Source of the DNA: Scytalidium lignicola
Taxonomy: Eukaryota > Ascomycota > Leotiomycetes
NCBI GenBank assembly: GCA_002812745.2
Contig: NCSJ02000020.1
Location: 1 to 64,000 of the forward strand
DNA: 64,000 nucleotides
Direction of reading: 5' to 3'
The translations under genes were made by a program, and so were the position numbers. The notes beneath the pieces are model-generated. The model was given only the letters and a program-made list of their open reading frames with translations. It was not told the origin of the DNA and did not search any database. This document shows, piece after piece, positions 23,314 to 34,032 of this stretch (within the stretch, counting starts at the first letter, position 1; every line of letters starts with the position of its first letter).

Positions 23314-23866
23314 TTATGCAATTTCATCTAACCATCTAAATAATACGTGCCAGGCATTATGACTCGATCCAACTATATCGAACATTCCCGGACCCCACCT
23401 CTCAGGAATCTTGAAGCCAAAAGCTATTGCTCCAACCAGATTTGGTACAACTCCTCTCATAACCAGTCCGTAGAGTAGTGAGGCCCTCTCCAGCCCATCA
23501 AGTAGACAAACCATGTGCAAACGGCACAAGACCCATAGAACTGAGAAGCAAGAAGTGGAATATACGGTTCTGTTGCATCTTAGGGTCATTAAACAACGAA
23601 GTCCATTGAAGAGAAATGCAAACTACGCCTAGGGCAGCCGGCCCAACGATTATTATATGGGAATATTGTGGAAATGTCATGGCTGCGGATACCATAGAGT
23701 TGGGTATGGCCGTATGAGGAGAAACTCGACACAGAGATAGGTCCATAATATCGTGACTAATTGGCTTCTTCACTGAATCCCATGTTCTTTCGATCATTTG
23801 ATGGCTTCTGGGACAGTACGGGCCAATGGGAGCGGTTCCGAGGGGCCTGTTGGCTAGATTATCCAC
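23314..23866 (-). pseudogene. PAQR (adiponectin receptor/haemolysin III-like) pseudogene
   Basis: Two overlapping minus-strand frames carry consecutive parts of one PAQR membrane protein. The upstream frame (23498-23866) ends with a hydrophobic stretch and MGLVPFAHGL, matching the GLSAVIPxxHG region of the fungal Izh/AdipoR family. The downstream frame continues with LVGAIAFGFKIPERWGPG and FDIVGSSHNAWHVLFRW, the IPER...GxFDIxGxSHxxxH signature with the two zinc-binding histidines. The change of frame near 23,510-23,540 cannot be resolved by an obvious intron. The protein then stops after FRWLDEIA, before the usual seventh helix, and no normal N-terminus was found. I infer a decayed copy; a sequencing error cannot be excluded. 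Confidence 0.65.
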
Positions 23867-24216
23867 ATAGGTCAGCCTCTACTAGCAGTGTCTTTCATGC
23901 GACCTGTTGAAAAGCGAGTTGTTAGGGGCTCCAGAATATTCTCTATTATCTATGCAGAAGCTGAGAACGATCGTAGTATAAGGTGATATATGAGCCACAG
24001 TGCTCTCTCATTGGCAGCTCCCAAGGGCGAACAGTCAGCCGCAGGGTCTTGCGACAGGTACCAACCCCACTACGGTGCCCTTATCGGATTCCCCTGACAG
24101 ACTCCCTCGGGTACCTGATCCTCTCGGCCGGCATTGGATGGTGCCATATTTTGGAGCTGGAAGGCATATTAAGGGTGTTTCCAAGACCTAATTGTCATCG
24201 TTTAAAGTCAATTGAA

Positions 24217-24873
24217 ATGGAGAGCTGTTGGTTTAAATTGAAGCAGATATACTCTCCTGCCCCTAGGATAGACAGCCTTGGCACCAGTGAGGAGACAAGT
24301 CCAATATGCCTTGGTCATATCATTCCCGATCTCAAGCACCTCGATCAGGCCATCAACAGAGGTAGCATCGAGCCCTTCCCGAATGGCATGAATGTTTGGG
24401 AAACACCCGTCATCGGACTTGAATGGGACGACGGTACGGAGAAGGCTACTATCCAAAAATTATTCCGACAGTCGCTCGATGACTTTTGCCATTTCCAATT
24501 CCTCGAGTCTGTATTTGTTGAGCCAACTGGACCTTATGTCGAGAAATGTTTGGAGCATCCTTCGGTGGCGGCGCATATCGATGAGGCAAAGAAGCTTTAT
24601 TCTGGGACGTGGTCGATATTCATGATCACGGGTATCATGATTGCTCGCAGTTCGAAAGAAGAAAGCGTCGAGGCAAAAGACGACATCGTTTGGGCAATTC
24701 GGCTGGCAAAGATATATAATGACGCTGCGAATGTAGTCGTTGGGTTGCAATCGTGGATAACAGAGTCGAAAGGGGAGGCAGAAGTGGACGTCGCAGCTGC
24801 TGTGGCGGCTGGAGGATTAGAAGGATTTGAAGTTATTGAAGACAAAGACATAGGCGCTTCATTTGTAGTGTAA
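24217..24873 (+). CDS. Conserved-looking fungal protein of unknown function
   Basis: 218 codons from the internal ATG at 24217. The frame is open further upstream to 23983, but that part reads like non-coding sequence. Near the start the protein has PAPRIDSLG and then LGHIIPDLKHLDQAIN. Later come FVEPTGPYVEKCLEHPSV, GTWSIFMITGIMIARS and DIVWAIRLAKI, a pattern I associate with an uncharacterised protein family common in filamentous ascomycetes. No catalytic motif, signal peptide or clear membrane helix is visible, although MITGIMIA is hydrophobic. The C-terminus is Ala/Gly/Glu-rich and low in complexity. No intron is needed. It stands alone between a pseudogene and the chitinase gene, near the margin of the transposon block. 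Confidence 0.6.
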   Translation: MESCWFKLKQIYSPAPRIDSLGTSEETSPICLGHIIPDLKHLDQAINRGSIEPFPNGMNVWETPVIGLEWDDGTEKATIQKLFRQSLDDFCHFQFLESVFVEPTGPYVEKCLEHPSVAAHIDEAKKLYSGTWSIFMITGIMIARSSKEESVEAKDDIVWAIRLAKIYNDAANVVVGLQSWITESKGEAEVDVAAAVAAGGLEGFEVIEDKDIGASFVV

Positions 24874-25835
24874 ATAAAGGGCTCAGAGAAGGAGGGAAGT
24901 AATTTGATGCTTAGGTTTATGTAGATATATCGACGGTAGCTAGCCTATCCTGAGAATACAAATACAAGACACGCAGATATATGATAGACTTGTAGGAATG
25001 AGTAGTAAATATGAAGATAACTGGACTTCTTAGGTTATTATCGTCTCGTCACATTTACCCAAATTCCCCCGAGTCAAAAAGTGGTCTGACAATCTTCACA
25101 TATTTCTGGTGGTCTCACGATAATCCTCGGTCAGAAGGACCACGTTCGGGCTGCCCCTTAGAGGCTCACGGATAAATATACACTCAATTCGTCATCGTAC
25201 TAGCAGATGATAGGCTATTGGATATATTGTTACGTCTAGCTGGGGTTCAGACGGTGAGAGATCGTAACGTCTTCTCGTTGGCCGCCGTGACTCTAAGAGA
25301 GACTGGGGCAGTACTACGTCTCAACAGAGTTCGATTACTAATCGGCGTGTTAATATAATAATTGATAAGTTGATATTAGAAGAAGCTCATTACTTATCAT
25401 CCATTCTAGCAGCAATACAAGAAGGTTGTTATATACGAGGTAGTTATGACTGACGATATTGCATCCGAATTTAGAGGTTGCGACCATTATCGTGAGCTTA
25501 TTAGCTACACGAGTATTACGCGTAATACCATAACCCGTTCCAAAGCAGACTACACCTAGGTCACAGTTTATTTATCTTATAATTAAAATAGCTTTTGAAA
25601 TTTCGTTAATTAATGTTGACATTACGAATTAAGGAATTCTAAAACCTAGTGTATGTAATTGGCGAATAGTAAGTTGGAGCCAAGATCTACAGAGTTGCTA
25701 TTTCCAACTGTGAGAGATACCACATACCAAAAATCACCTTATAATATCCCAGACATAAGTAAATATATCACATAGATATAAGATCAGCCCTGCTGGATAC
25801 AATTGTTACTACTTCTGTTAATGCCACCCCCTATC
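24874..25835. other. Intergenic, 3' sides of unknown gene and chitinase
   Basis: No convincing coding region. Composition drifts to AT-rich around 25,330-25,650, with words such as TTAATATAATAATTG, suggesting small mutated repeat scraps, but no element was recognised. Confidence 0.4.
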
Positions 25836-27947
25836 TTAATTGTCATCACAAATCTGTGAACATTGAGTTCCATTAACCTGCGTAACCCTGACATTATCAA
25901 GATAAATAGCAGGGCCATCCTGGAAGGGTCCCGAGCAGTAACACTTGAACTCAAGCAATGTCGGTAACTTTCCAGTAAGTGAGACACCTGGAGACACGAC
26001 AGTATGCCACGACCCGTCACCATTCGCCGATGTTGTATACACGAGCGTGTACCCAAATGGCGCGGACTCATAATTAAACCAGACGTCGAGATTGCAATAC
26101 GGGACCATGAATTTGTAATCGAACTCGACGGTGTACTGTGTTCGACCGCTTGGGCAGCTCGGGATCTCTTGATACAAGATCTGACCATCCAGAAAGAAAG
26201 GTGGCCCTACGGGTAGAGCAAATGCGTAGCCTTCATCATCCTCTCCAGGAACTACAACACCAGTGCCGGTAAAGTTACTGATATCAAAGGAAGTCTTCCA
26301 TGCACCTAGATCTCCTTCGTTGAAGTCTCCATTTAAAATAGGAGGTGTGCAGGTTGGAGTGGATGTCGTAGAGGTGGTAGTTGTAGTAGTGGTGGTGGTG
26401 GTGGTAGTGGTAGTAGGTGTTGTACTAGTGGTTGTTAACGTTATTGTTGTTGTTGAAGTAGTCTTAGGTGTCGTGGTGGTGGTGGTGGTAGTGGTCGTAG
26501 GTTTTGTTGTCGTGGTGGTTGTAGGTTTAGTTGTGGTGGTAGTGGTCGTAGGTTTTGTTGTCGTGGTGGTGGTGGTAGTAGTTGTAGGTTTAGTTGTCGT
26601 GGTAGTAGTTGTAGGTTTTTTTGTCGTGGTTGTGGTTGTGGTGGTGGTCGTCGTCGTCGTTGTAGTTACTGGCGGGGCATTCTCGAGCAAGTACTGCTTA
26701 GCAAGCGCATAGTATGGATTGCCATTTAAATCTACGTTTTGGTCGGCGGCGGTGGCCTCCCAAATCATGATACCAGCGAACTTGGATGCTGTGTGCCAGT
26801 CATGAATCAAGGTACTCATCTCTGACGGCAGAAGATAGTCGGTCGCAGTACCGGCAGTGGGTGACCCCAAAAGACCGATGAACAACTTGGCATTGGCACT
26901 AGAAGTATTCTTAAGAGAAGATGCCCATGTATTGTAGTTGAAATTCCCCGTTTTGGCGATGTAGTTACGAGCATCACATCCATTTGCGGCATTGTTGTAG
27001 AACTGAATGTACAGGGCATCAAATTCGGCCCCGACGATCATCTCGTTCATGCTCAAATCTGGGTGTGGACATTGAGGAGCACCAGTGATGAGATATTGCT
27101 TGGATGGGTTCTGCTTGAAGAGATCACGCAGAGTGCTGATCAGATTGATGTATCCAACGGAGTTATCTATACTCCGAAGTCAGCAAAAGTAGTTCTGCGT
27201 ATAACGCGTACTATCCGAGTATGGAAGCTTACCAGTTGATGGCTGTTCAATATCAAAGTCAAAACCATCAATGTCAATGGTTGTGGTCGACGTGTTGTAG
27301 TATCCGCGATCCAGAGGCCGGAGACCACCATTGTCCACCCAGGTTTGATTGTACGGACCATAAGCACCCCACAAGAAGTGGGCGAAATCTATTCCAGCCT
27401 GAGCGCCGGTGAGTTGGTAGGGACTCCCTGCCTGACCACCCAGTGAAAGCAGGACCTTCTTTCCTTTAGCTTGGCAGTAGGGAATGCCCGACTGAACATC
27501 TGGACATTGCTCGGGAAGGACACTGGGTTCGTTGTTTGAGCCGGTGTAGACAGGCTGTGCGTAGCACTTGTTACCAAAATTCTCGCCGGGCAAACCGTTA
27601 CCTTGAGCAGGGAAAACGTTGATGAAGGCGAGCATGACGGCGTCAACTTCATCGCGGTCACAGAGGGTCTCCAGATCCTCATTTCCGGTATTTGATCCAC
27701 CCTATTGTCCTTCGTATTAGCTAGGCCAGATCTCCAAGGAGAAGAAAAGGGGAAGGAGAAAGAGAAAGAGAACAAAGGAAGACGGTAAGAACAACGGCAG
27801 AAACAAGAGCGAAAGCCCATCATTGACATATTGACATACCCAGTAGACGGCAACATTGGACTGCAGGTTGAGGTCGAAGGAGGCAGCGGCGGAGGAGGCG
27901 AGAGCCAGGGCAGCCGCAGCGGCAACGACGGTCTTGCAGGAAAACAT
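25836..27947 (-). CDS. Secreted class III chitinase (GH18) with Thr-rich linker and C-terminal domain
   Basis: Three exons (27840-27947, 27233-27701, 25836-27166) join in frame to 635 residues. GT-AG introns are 138 and 66 nt. Residues 1-22 form a signal peptide (MFSCKTVVAAAAALALASSA); the ATG at 27947 was chosen over an in-frame one eight codons upstream because the signal peptide begins there. The GH18 barrel spans about 25-350, with LLSLGG at 120-125 and the catalytic DGFDFDIE at 181-188, whose Glu is the acid/base that hydrolyses beta-1,4-GlcNAc bonds. Residues 360-464 are almost pure Thr with a few Pro/Lys, probably O-mannosylated. Residues 465-635 resemble a jelly-roll carbohydrate-binding domain, with eight or nine cysteines. 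The role is likely wall-associated chitin degradation. No GPI signal is evident. Confidence 0.92.
26352..26668 (-). repeat. Thr-codon minisatellite in chitinase linker
   Basis: On the plus strand the segment is a string of GGT/GGT/AGT/TGT/CGT triplets with recurring longer words (GTAGGTTTTGTTGTCGTGGTGG type). On the coding strand these are ACN codons, i.e. poly-Thr broken by PTTTTTTKPT-like units. Units of about 20-60 bp recur imperfectly. Such arrays change length by slippage and unequal exchange. The opposite strand is open as a poly-Val shadow. Confidence 0.85.
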
Positions 27948-30900
27948 AATGAATGTAATTGTCAGATTCAAGCAAGTTGTTGTTCTGAAGAGGTTGTCTT
28001 GAAACTAAGCCGACGAGTATCAATATTCTAAACAATTCTTCTTTCTTGAATAGTCTTATGGATATATAAGAATTCAACCTTTGCGTGTATATATTAGTGG
28101 CGATTATGAAAATGATCTAAAAACCAAATAAAGGATTGTGGAGCGGTCCAAAGTCCGCAGTAAAAATGAATGTGATGTTCTTCTTCTTGTGGTGACTGAA
28201 CTGAAATTCGTCAATGAAAGGACGCAAACCAAAGGCTTGCACAGTGACACGCAAAGAGTGGTCACTGAAGGAAGGAAAGGAAGAAGAACGAGATCTTCTT
28301 GGGGGCGACGGCCGTTGAAAGAGAGATAGGTGAGAAGGGGAGAAGAAGGAGGAGGAGGCGTTCCCAACTAAGGGATGGGGGAGAATATAAAGGAATTGCG
28401 GAAATGGGCGTGGAGAGCAGCCCACGGCGGCTGACTGGCTGGTTGGTGATGGGCTGGGCTAGGCTAGAGGGGGGGACCGACTTCCGGGTCATTATGCTAA
28501 AGCAGGTCGCGAGCCCTTTTGCTCTTCCCCGTGGTCTCATTACAGTTACAGTTGTTATTAGTCCCAGCCTGGGTCAGGTTGGAAGCGCCGCATTGTTGGT
28601 GGTGGTGGTGGTGGTGGGCCTCTCTCTCCTTTCCTTTCCTGGGCTGGGCAATGAGGCACAGGTAGGAGGGCTAATGAAGGCCAAGAGAAGTCTTCGAGGG
28701 AGGTCATCGAGGTCATTCGAAGTCCATGGAGATCAGAGAGTCAGGGAGGCAGACAGGCAGACAAGACCCAAGAGTGGTAGACGAGGGCACATGAAGGCAC
28801 CCAAAGCCGAGCAAAAGAGGGTCACCCAAGGCACCAGAGGCGCACTGGGTGCCAGAGAAGAGTCTGCGATGATGGGCCAGACCCATCGGGTCATCCAGCT
28901 CCGTCCAAGCTCGTCCGGGTCCGTCCAGTCATCGAGGGCCACAGGCCAACTGGTGCCTGGCTAGACCCGGTTGGGTAGCTGGGCAGGGTCCATCTCCCGC
29001 ATGATTCAAGCGCTTGGGCCAGGCACCAGGGGGGCATCGTGCACTGCTCCTGCCAAGGGGGGTGGCGACCGGTTTAAAGTTGGCCTTTCTGGGCGGGGCC
29101 AGATGCAGATAAGCCAGGGGTGCAGGGGAATCTCACCCCAGCATACCCCCGAATGAGAGCCAAGCCGACCAGTCAACGCAAAGATGGAAGACGCCAAATA
29201 ATGACCGAAGAGCGACAGAGGCTGCACATGCCACAAGAGAAGATTGTCTGCTGGTTGCGGCTGCTACTACGGCCGACTGCGAGTCCCTCCATCGAGAAAC
29301 CCGAGATGCAGTTTTTTCCTTTTCTTCCGGCAATGCGGCTCTTTCTTTGCTTTTGGTTTTGCGATGCGGACCAGTCCGAAAATGCACTTCGACCGTTGCA
29401 TGTTGAGGTTAAAATTGTCGTGCACCACTTAGATGCATCTCAATCCAGAGTAATGTGTATTCGAGTCTAGCTGTCGTCAATCAATCAATCAGTCCATCCA
29501 GTCTGCTACGATTTATACCTCTCCTTGGGTGCGGTGGAAAACCTACCCGAACTACTAACAACGGACTTGACAGCCAGCATATTAACACACAGACTCGACG
29601 GCAATGGACTGGTCACTTCATTCTCGTCTTCACAGCCTTGTGCTATGTTGCTGGCTGTCTGTCTGTCATCACTAAGGCGACCAACCTCCAGCAGTCAAAC
29701 ATCAATGGGCTCTGCCACTTGGTCAGTCGGGTGGCAGGGCTCACGATCGTCGCATTCTAGCCCTATGGATCTCGACTTCGAGTCCTTCCAGCGCGCATTC
29801 TTTGCGTTCCAGAGAGCGGCAAGTCTCCCGGGAGATGGACGTTCATAACAGGTACGCACAATTTGGACCAGCAGATCTATGTCATTCCGATACGTAAAGA
29901 AAGCTTGTCATGTCTCGCCCTGCCCCTTTTCCTGTGTCCTGCGTACTCCAGATCCTATGTGTAGTCATGTTCAAGCAGATGTAGATAATGGCGGGGCAAC
30001 CCCTCAGTCACGATATAACGTTGGCCAGCCGCGCGTAATTTTCCCCAAAGAGAGGGGCAATTGAATGCTTGTACGTAAGTACAGTATCAGATCAGAGCGA
30101 TAGATGCAGCACAAGAGTACCGACCAAAGGAAAGATACGGAGGTACTTGTTGCGCCCGTGGCAGAGCTGTATCTGTGCTCACCCACCATAGCCTTGCTGC
30201 CTTGCCATAGGGGATTTTGGGAGACATGGAACGTTTGGTTGTCCGTACTCCGTACTCTAAACAGCGTCTGCTTCCTCGCGCGCCGTTCAGGGGATCAGGG
30301 TACTTCCGTACCACAGTAAATGAGCCTGCCAAACTAACGAATGATGCGTCATTATCCGGGCGGAGACCTCCGGAAATAAGCATCGATGGTGGAATCAACA
30401 AGTTCGCATCTCCCATCCTCACAGTCAAGTCATAATTAACAGCTACGGGTTTATTCAAACACGCCACATCAATCGAGCCAAACGATCGGTGTTTAGGGTA
30501 GTGAAGCTTAATTTTGCCTTTACTTTTGCTCCTGCTCCTGAACACTGAAATGATTGAAATGATGTTTCTCAATTGCCATCTTACTCGGGAAGTTTCACTG
30601 AGTTAATTTGGCCGTGGTCGAGCAATCTGGTGGGGGGTCTTGGTCTATCCCTCCAGGAGATTAACGCAGCATCCAGGCAGGTAAGATCGGCCTGATCGCA
30701 ATCCGACCTGGCGGAAGCGAACCAGCTTGGCCCTGACAATTAACTCTAACTCTACTTGGCCACACCCTTGTCACGGTCACGGGCATTGTCACGGGCACTG
30801 TCACTGTCGCTTCACGGTCACGGTCACTCTTGCGACGATCGCGTGTTTGCACGTGGAGCCCCAAAGTTAAATCACACCTACCCTTTCCCCTCTTACCCTC

Positions 30901-33900
30901 TCTTCCTGCATCCGTGTGTCGATCACACGCATTTGGAACCCAGGAATGATGGTTATCAATAGCGTCNAAAAAATTGTCAGTTTGCTAAAAATTGATATTA
31001 TTATTAAAATGTTCCAAATACTCTCTGTAGAAGAAAGACAAGAAGGAAATAAAGTAAAGCAAAACAAAATTAAATACATCGCGCGTCTCATCCCGCTCGA
31101 CCGTCAGTCAGCAGGAAGAGAGAGAGAGAGAGAGAGAGAGAGCGATCTTGCTTACATTGCGCATAAATAATTCCACCTCACCACCCTTCATTTTCAAGAT
31201 CTCTTCCATCTTATTTCCAATCGAAAACAACCGATTACGTACATACTACATCGCACCTAACCTAATATAATAAAATTGAACGTTACACAAGGAAAAGACA
31301 TCCAATCCGCGATGATAATATTGATACTGTAATAATAANGGGGGGCGGCCTTCTCCGAAAGAGCCAATCCTCAATCCCCAATCTGCTCACCTTCCCGCCT
31401 CGGGTACCTTACAGCTACATAGCCTATCCCACCACGCCCACTAACCAACAACAACAACAACAACCAACCAAGCAAAAAAGAAAGCAGNAAAAAAACACCG
31501 CTGTTGGTGGCGCACCCACGCTGTCCCTCTTTCGATATCCTCCCTCCGTTCCTAAGAACTAAACTAATCCCAGTCCAGTGCAAGTACAAGTGCAGTAATT
31601 CAACTTTCTCCCCAAACCCAATCGCTTAAACAACGGGAGAACCCTAATTTTAACTACTGTAATCATACTGGTATCCCCCCTTTTGTGCAATTTTTATTCG
31701 CAGAGTTTACGAGACGAGTGGGGTGGTTTTTGTTGTTTGTTGTTGGGGACTAAAGTATGGCCGACTTGGCCGCCAAGAGTGCAAGGGGGGTGAAGGAGGA
31801 TTTCTTCACTACACACTACACACACCTTTTTTTTTGGTTATTCTGTTGAAGCGGTTTTATTAAAGTTTTGAGTTTTCTTGATTGTTTGAAATGTAAGATT
31901 TACGGCTTTCNTTTTTGTTATTATTTATCCTGGTTGTTTTCTTACAATGATGCAATATTGTTTTAGAGAGGGAGAGAGTATGTGCAAGAGAAAAAAAAGA
32001 AAGAAAGAAAGAAAAATGAGGGAATGAAGAGAGATTGTGCCTAACTTAGCCGTAATATTGGCTCTGCGCCGGAGACTTTCTGTTGTTTAAAAATATGATT
32101 TGTATAAGTTAGTAATACTCTCATTACTAATCAAATACAGTAAGATGGAGATATTTTGATTTGGATGGGTTGACAACTGATTGATTGATTTGATTTGGCT
32201 TGGTTATGGGTTCTTACTGTTCTTACTATTACGGCCGTAGAGCTTGCTGATGTTTCACTACACCGTTCATTATTCTACTACTGCTGCATCTACCGGTACT
32301 GCACTGCATTGTCAGAAAATAATACGTAGGAATGGTAAGCAAAAGGATATATAGGATGACTGTTATTTGCGGTAGCGACGGGTTTTACTGCTTACTGTAC
32401 AAGTTCAATATTAAATCCGGGTCCATAATATTGTGGATATAAGAGAAAAACGTGTGGCATAAGAGCCGCGGGAAGGCGGGAAGGAAGTTCCATCTGCTTG
32501 GGCATTAAATTACCCCATTAGGATAATGATCATTGATATCATTGATGTCATTGATGGATTGCTCATGAGGACGAACGTCTAGATCCATCCATACAGATCA
32601 TCATCGTTCAGTTCTGGAATGTTTCATTGCTGTAGTCACAGGCAAGTTGAAGGTTTATGGCAGGTAAATCATCCTAATTCACTCTCTTTTCTTAATCATA
32701 GATGATTCCTTAGATATATATGGATATTTGTTTTAACACTCCTTGCATATCTGTCCATAATCCAGGCTCGCGGCAGCTTCTCCGTGCTCCTCTCATTCCG
32801 ACAACCACATTGAATTCTATACGCACACCACAGACAGAGAAAACATGGAATAACAAAAAAAGGGGGGAGAAGAACTGTTAATACAGAATAATACTCCACA
32901 TGTCCCAAGTAAAACTAAAACTCGAAACCAGCCCCGACATCCTCAATGACCCAGAACGGGGATTCCCGTTCTCAGAAATTTCCTCTGACACCACCCTTCT
33001 CCCCTTCTCCCCCCTTTTCGTTGCGCAGTCTCCGGGCACGGCACGCGAGACACAACAGCCGGCCAAAGAGCCTCATCTGGGCGTCAGCAAAACTATCCGA
33101 ATCGGAGTAAGACAGTCAGAGTCTCGGATCAATCGTCTCCCTCCCTCACCGTTGCGACTGTAACTCGATAAAGCCAAGATGCGGCACAGGTTGCTTTTCT
33201 CGTTCTCGTTCTCGTTCTCTTTCTCTGTCTCTTCCTCCCTCGACCTTCTACTGTGTATTCACCGCATCGTCATGAACCTACACTACTTGATCGACTTCCA
33301 CCTTCCCGCCTCTTCCAAGATTATAAGCACACGCACTCTGCATTGATTTCCTGTCACTAGTCAACGCTATTCTCCACACGAGGCAGGCTGGCAGGTAACC
33401 TACCTGACAAGAACAGAGCTCCCAGGTCAACAAAGCAGGAAGATCATTTTCACTCACACACTCCTTTAGGCAATGAAACCTTCAACGATCACACCGAAAA
33501 CCCCACAACTGAAATTAATATCTTCAAAATAGAACGAACAAACAACCAGAAAAAGATTCCGACTTCCAGACAATGTTTAGATTAATAAAAGAGGACTATA
33601 ATAAGTAAACCCAGGAATTCGTTGCAAAAAAAAGGACATCCAGAGGTTCTCATTTTCATAAAAATTACAAGTACAATAATTCATCTCCGTTATGTATAAT
33701 CCCGGCATTACCCCCTTCTCTCCCACCCATCCCTAAGTTAAAGAGTTTAGCGCCTTTGATCCTCCCAAATTTCCCATTATTGGTATGTAGTTATGTTTGA
33801 AAAAAAAAATGAAAAAACGTTTCCCCTACGCCAAACCCTTNCCCCCCTTAATTACCCCNAAAAAATTTCCCTATTGCTTTCCCGAATTACTGGTTCTTCT

Positions 33901-34032
33901 CTCTTTCTATCAAAAATGAAAATAAAATCTACGTTTAATGGGTAATGAAAAGAAGAAGAAAAGAAAAAAGAATATAATTAGGGTATGTAACGAAAAAAAA
34001 TTTATAAAAAAAAGAAGAAAAGAGAATAACCC
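27948..34032. other. Six-kilobase interval without a convincing gene
   Basis: The interval lies between the 5' end of the chitinase gene and the 3' end of SEC2. The first kilobase is probably the chitinase promoter: TATATA words lie near 28,063 and 28,091, with a polypyrimidine coding-side tract at 28,270-28,380. Many short open frames exist on both strands, but none shows a recognisable domain, balanced composition or consistent splicing. Repeats include (GTG)n near 28,596-28,618, TCACGG hexamers at 30,770-30,825, (AG)13 at 31,117-31,142, (CAA)n near 31,447, (AAAG)n near 31,992-32,013 and TTCTCG hexamers near 33,200. A long untranslated transcript is possible but unproven. Confidence 0.5.
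31117..31142. repeat. (AG)13 microsatellite
   Basis: Thirteen perfect AG dinucleotides in gene-free DNA. Confidence 0.95.

Noticed and set aside
26263..26712. 149-codon plus-strand frame of almost pure valine
   Set aside because: It is the antisense shadow of the chitinase Thr linker (ACN read as GTN) and has no start or context of its own.
28299..28964. 221-codon plus-strand frame with Arg-rich start
   Set aside because: Low-complexity purine-rich DNA upstream of the chitinase gene; no domain, composition unlike the neighbouring proteins, and several rival frames.
30087..30572. 161-codon minus-strand frame
   Set aside because: No motif, signal peptide or splicing partner; treated as a chance frame in gene-free DNA, with some doubt.
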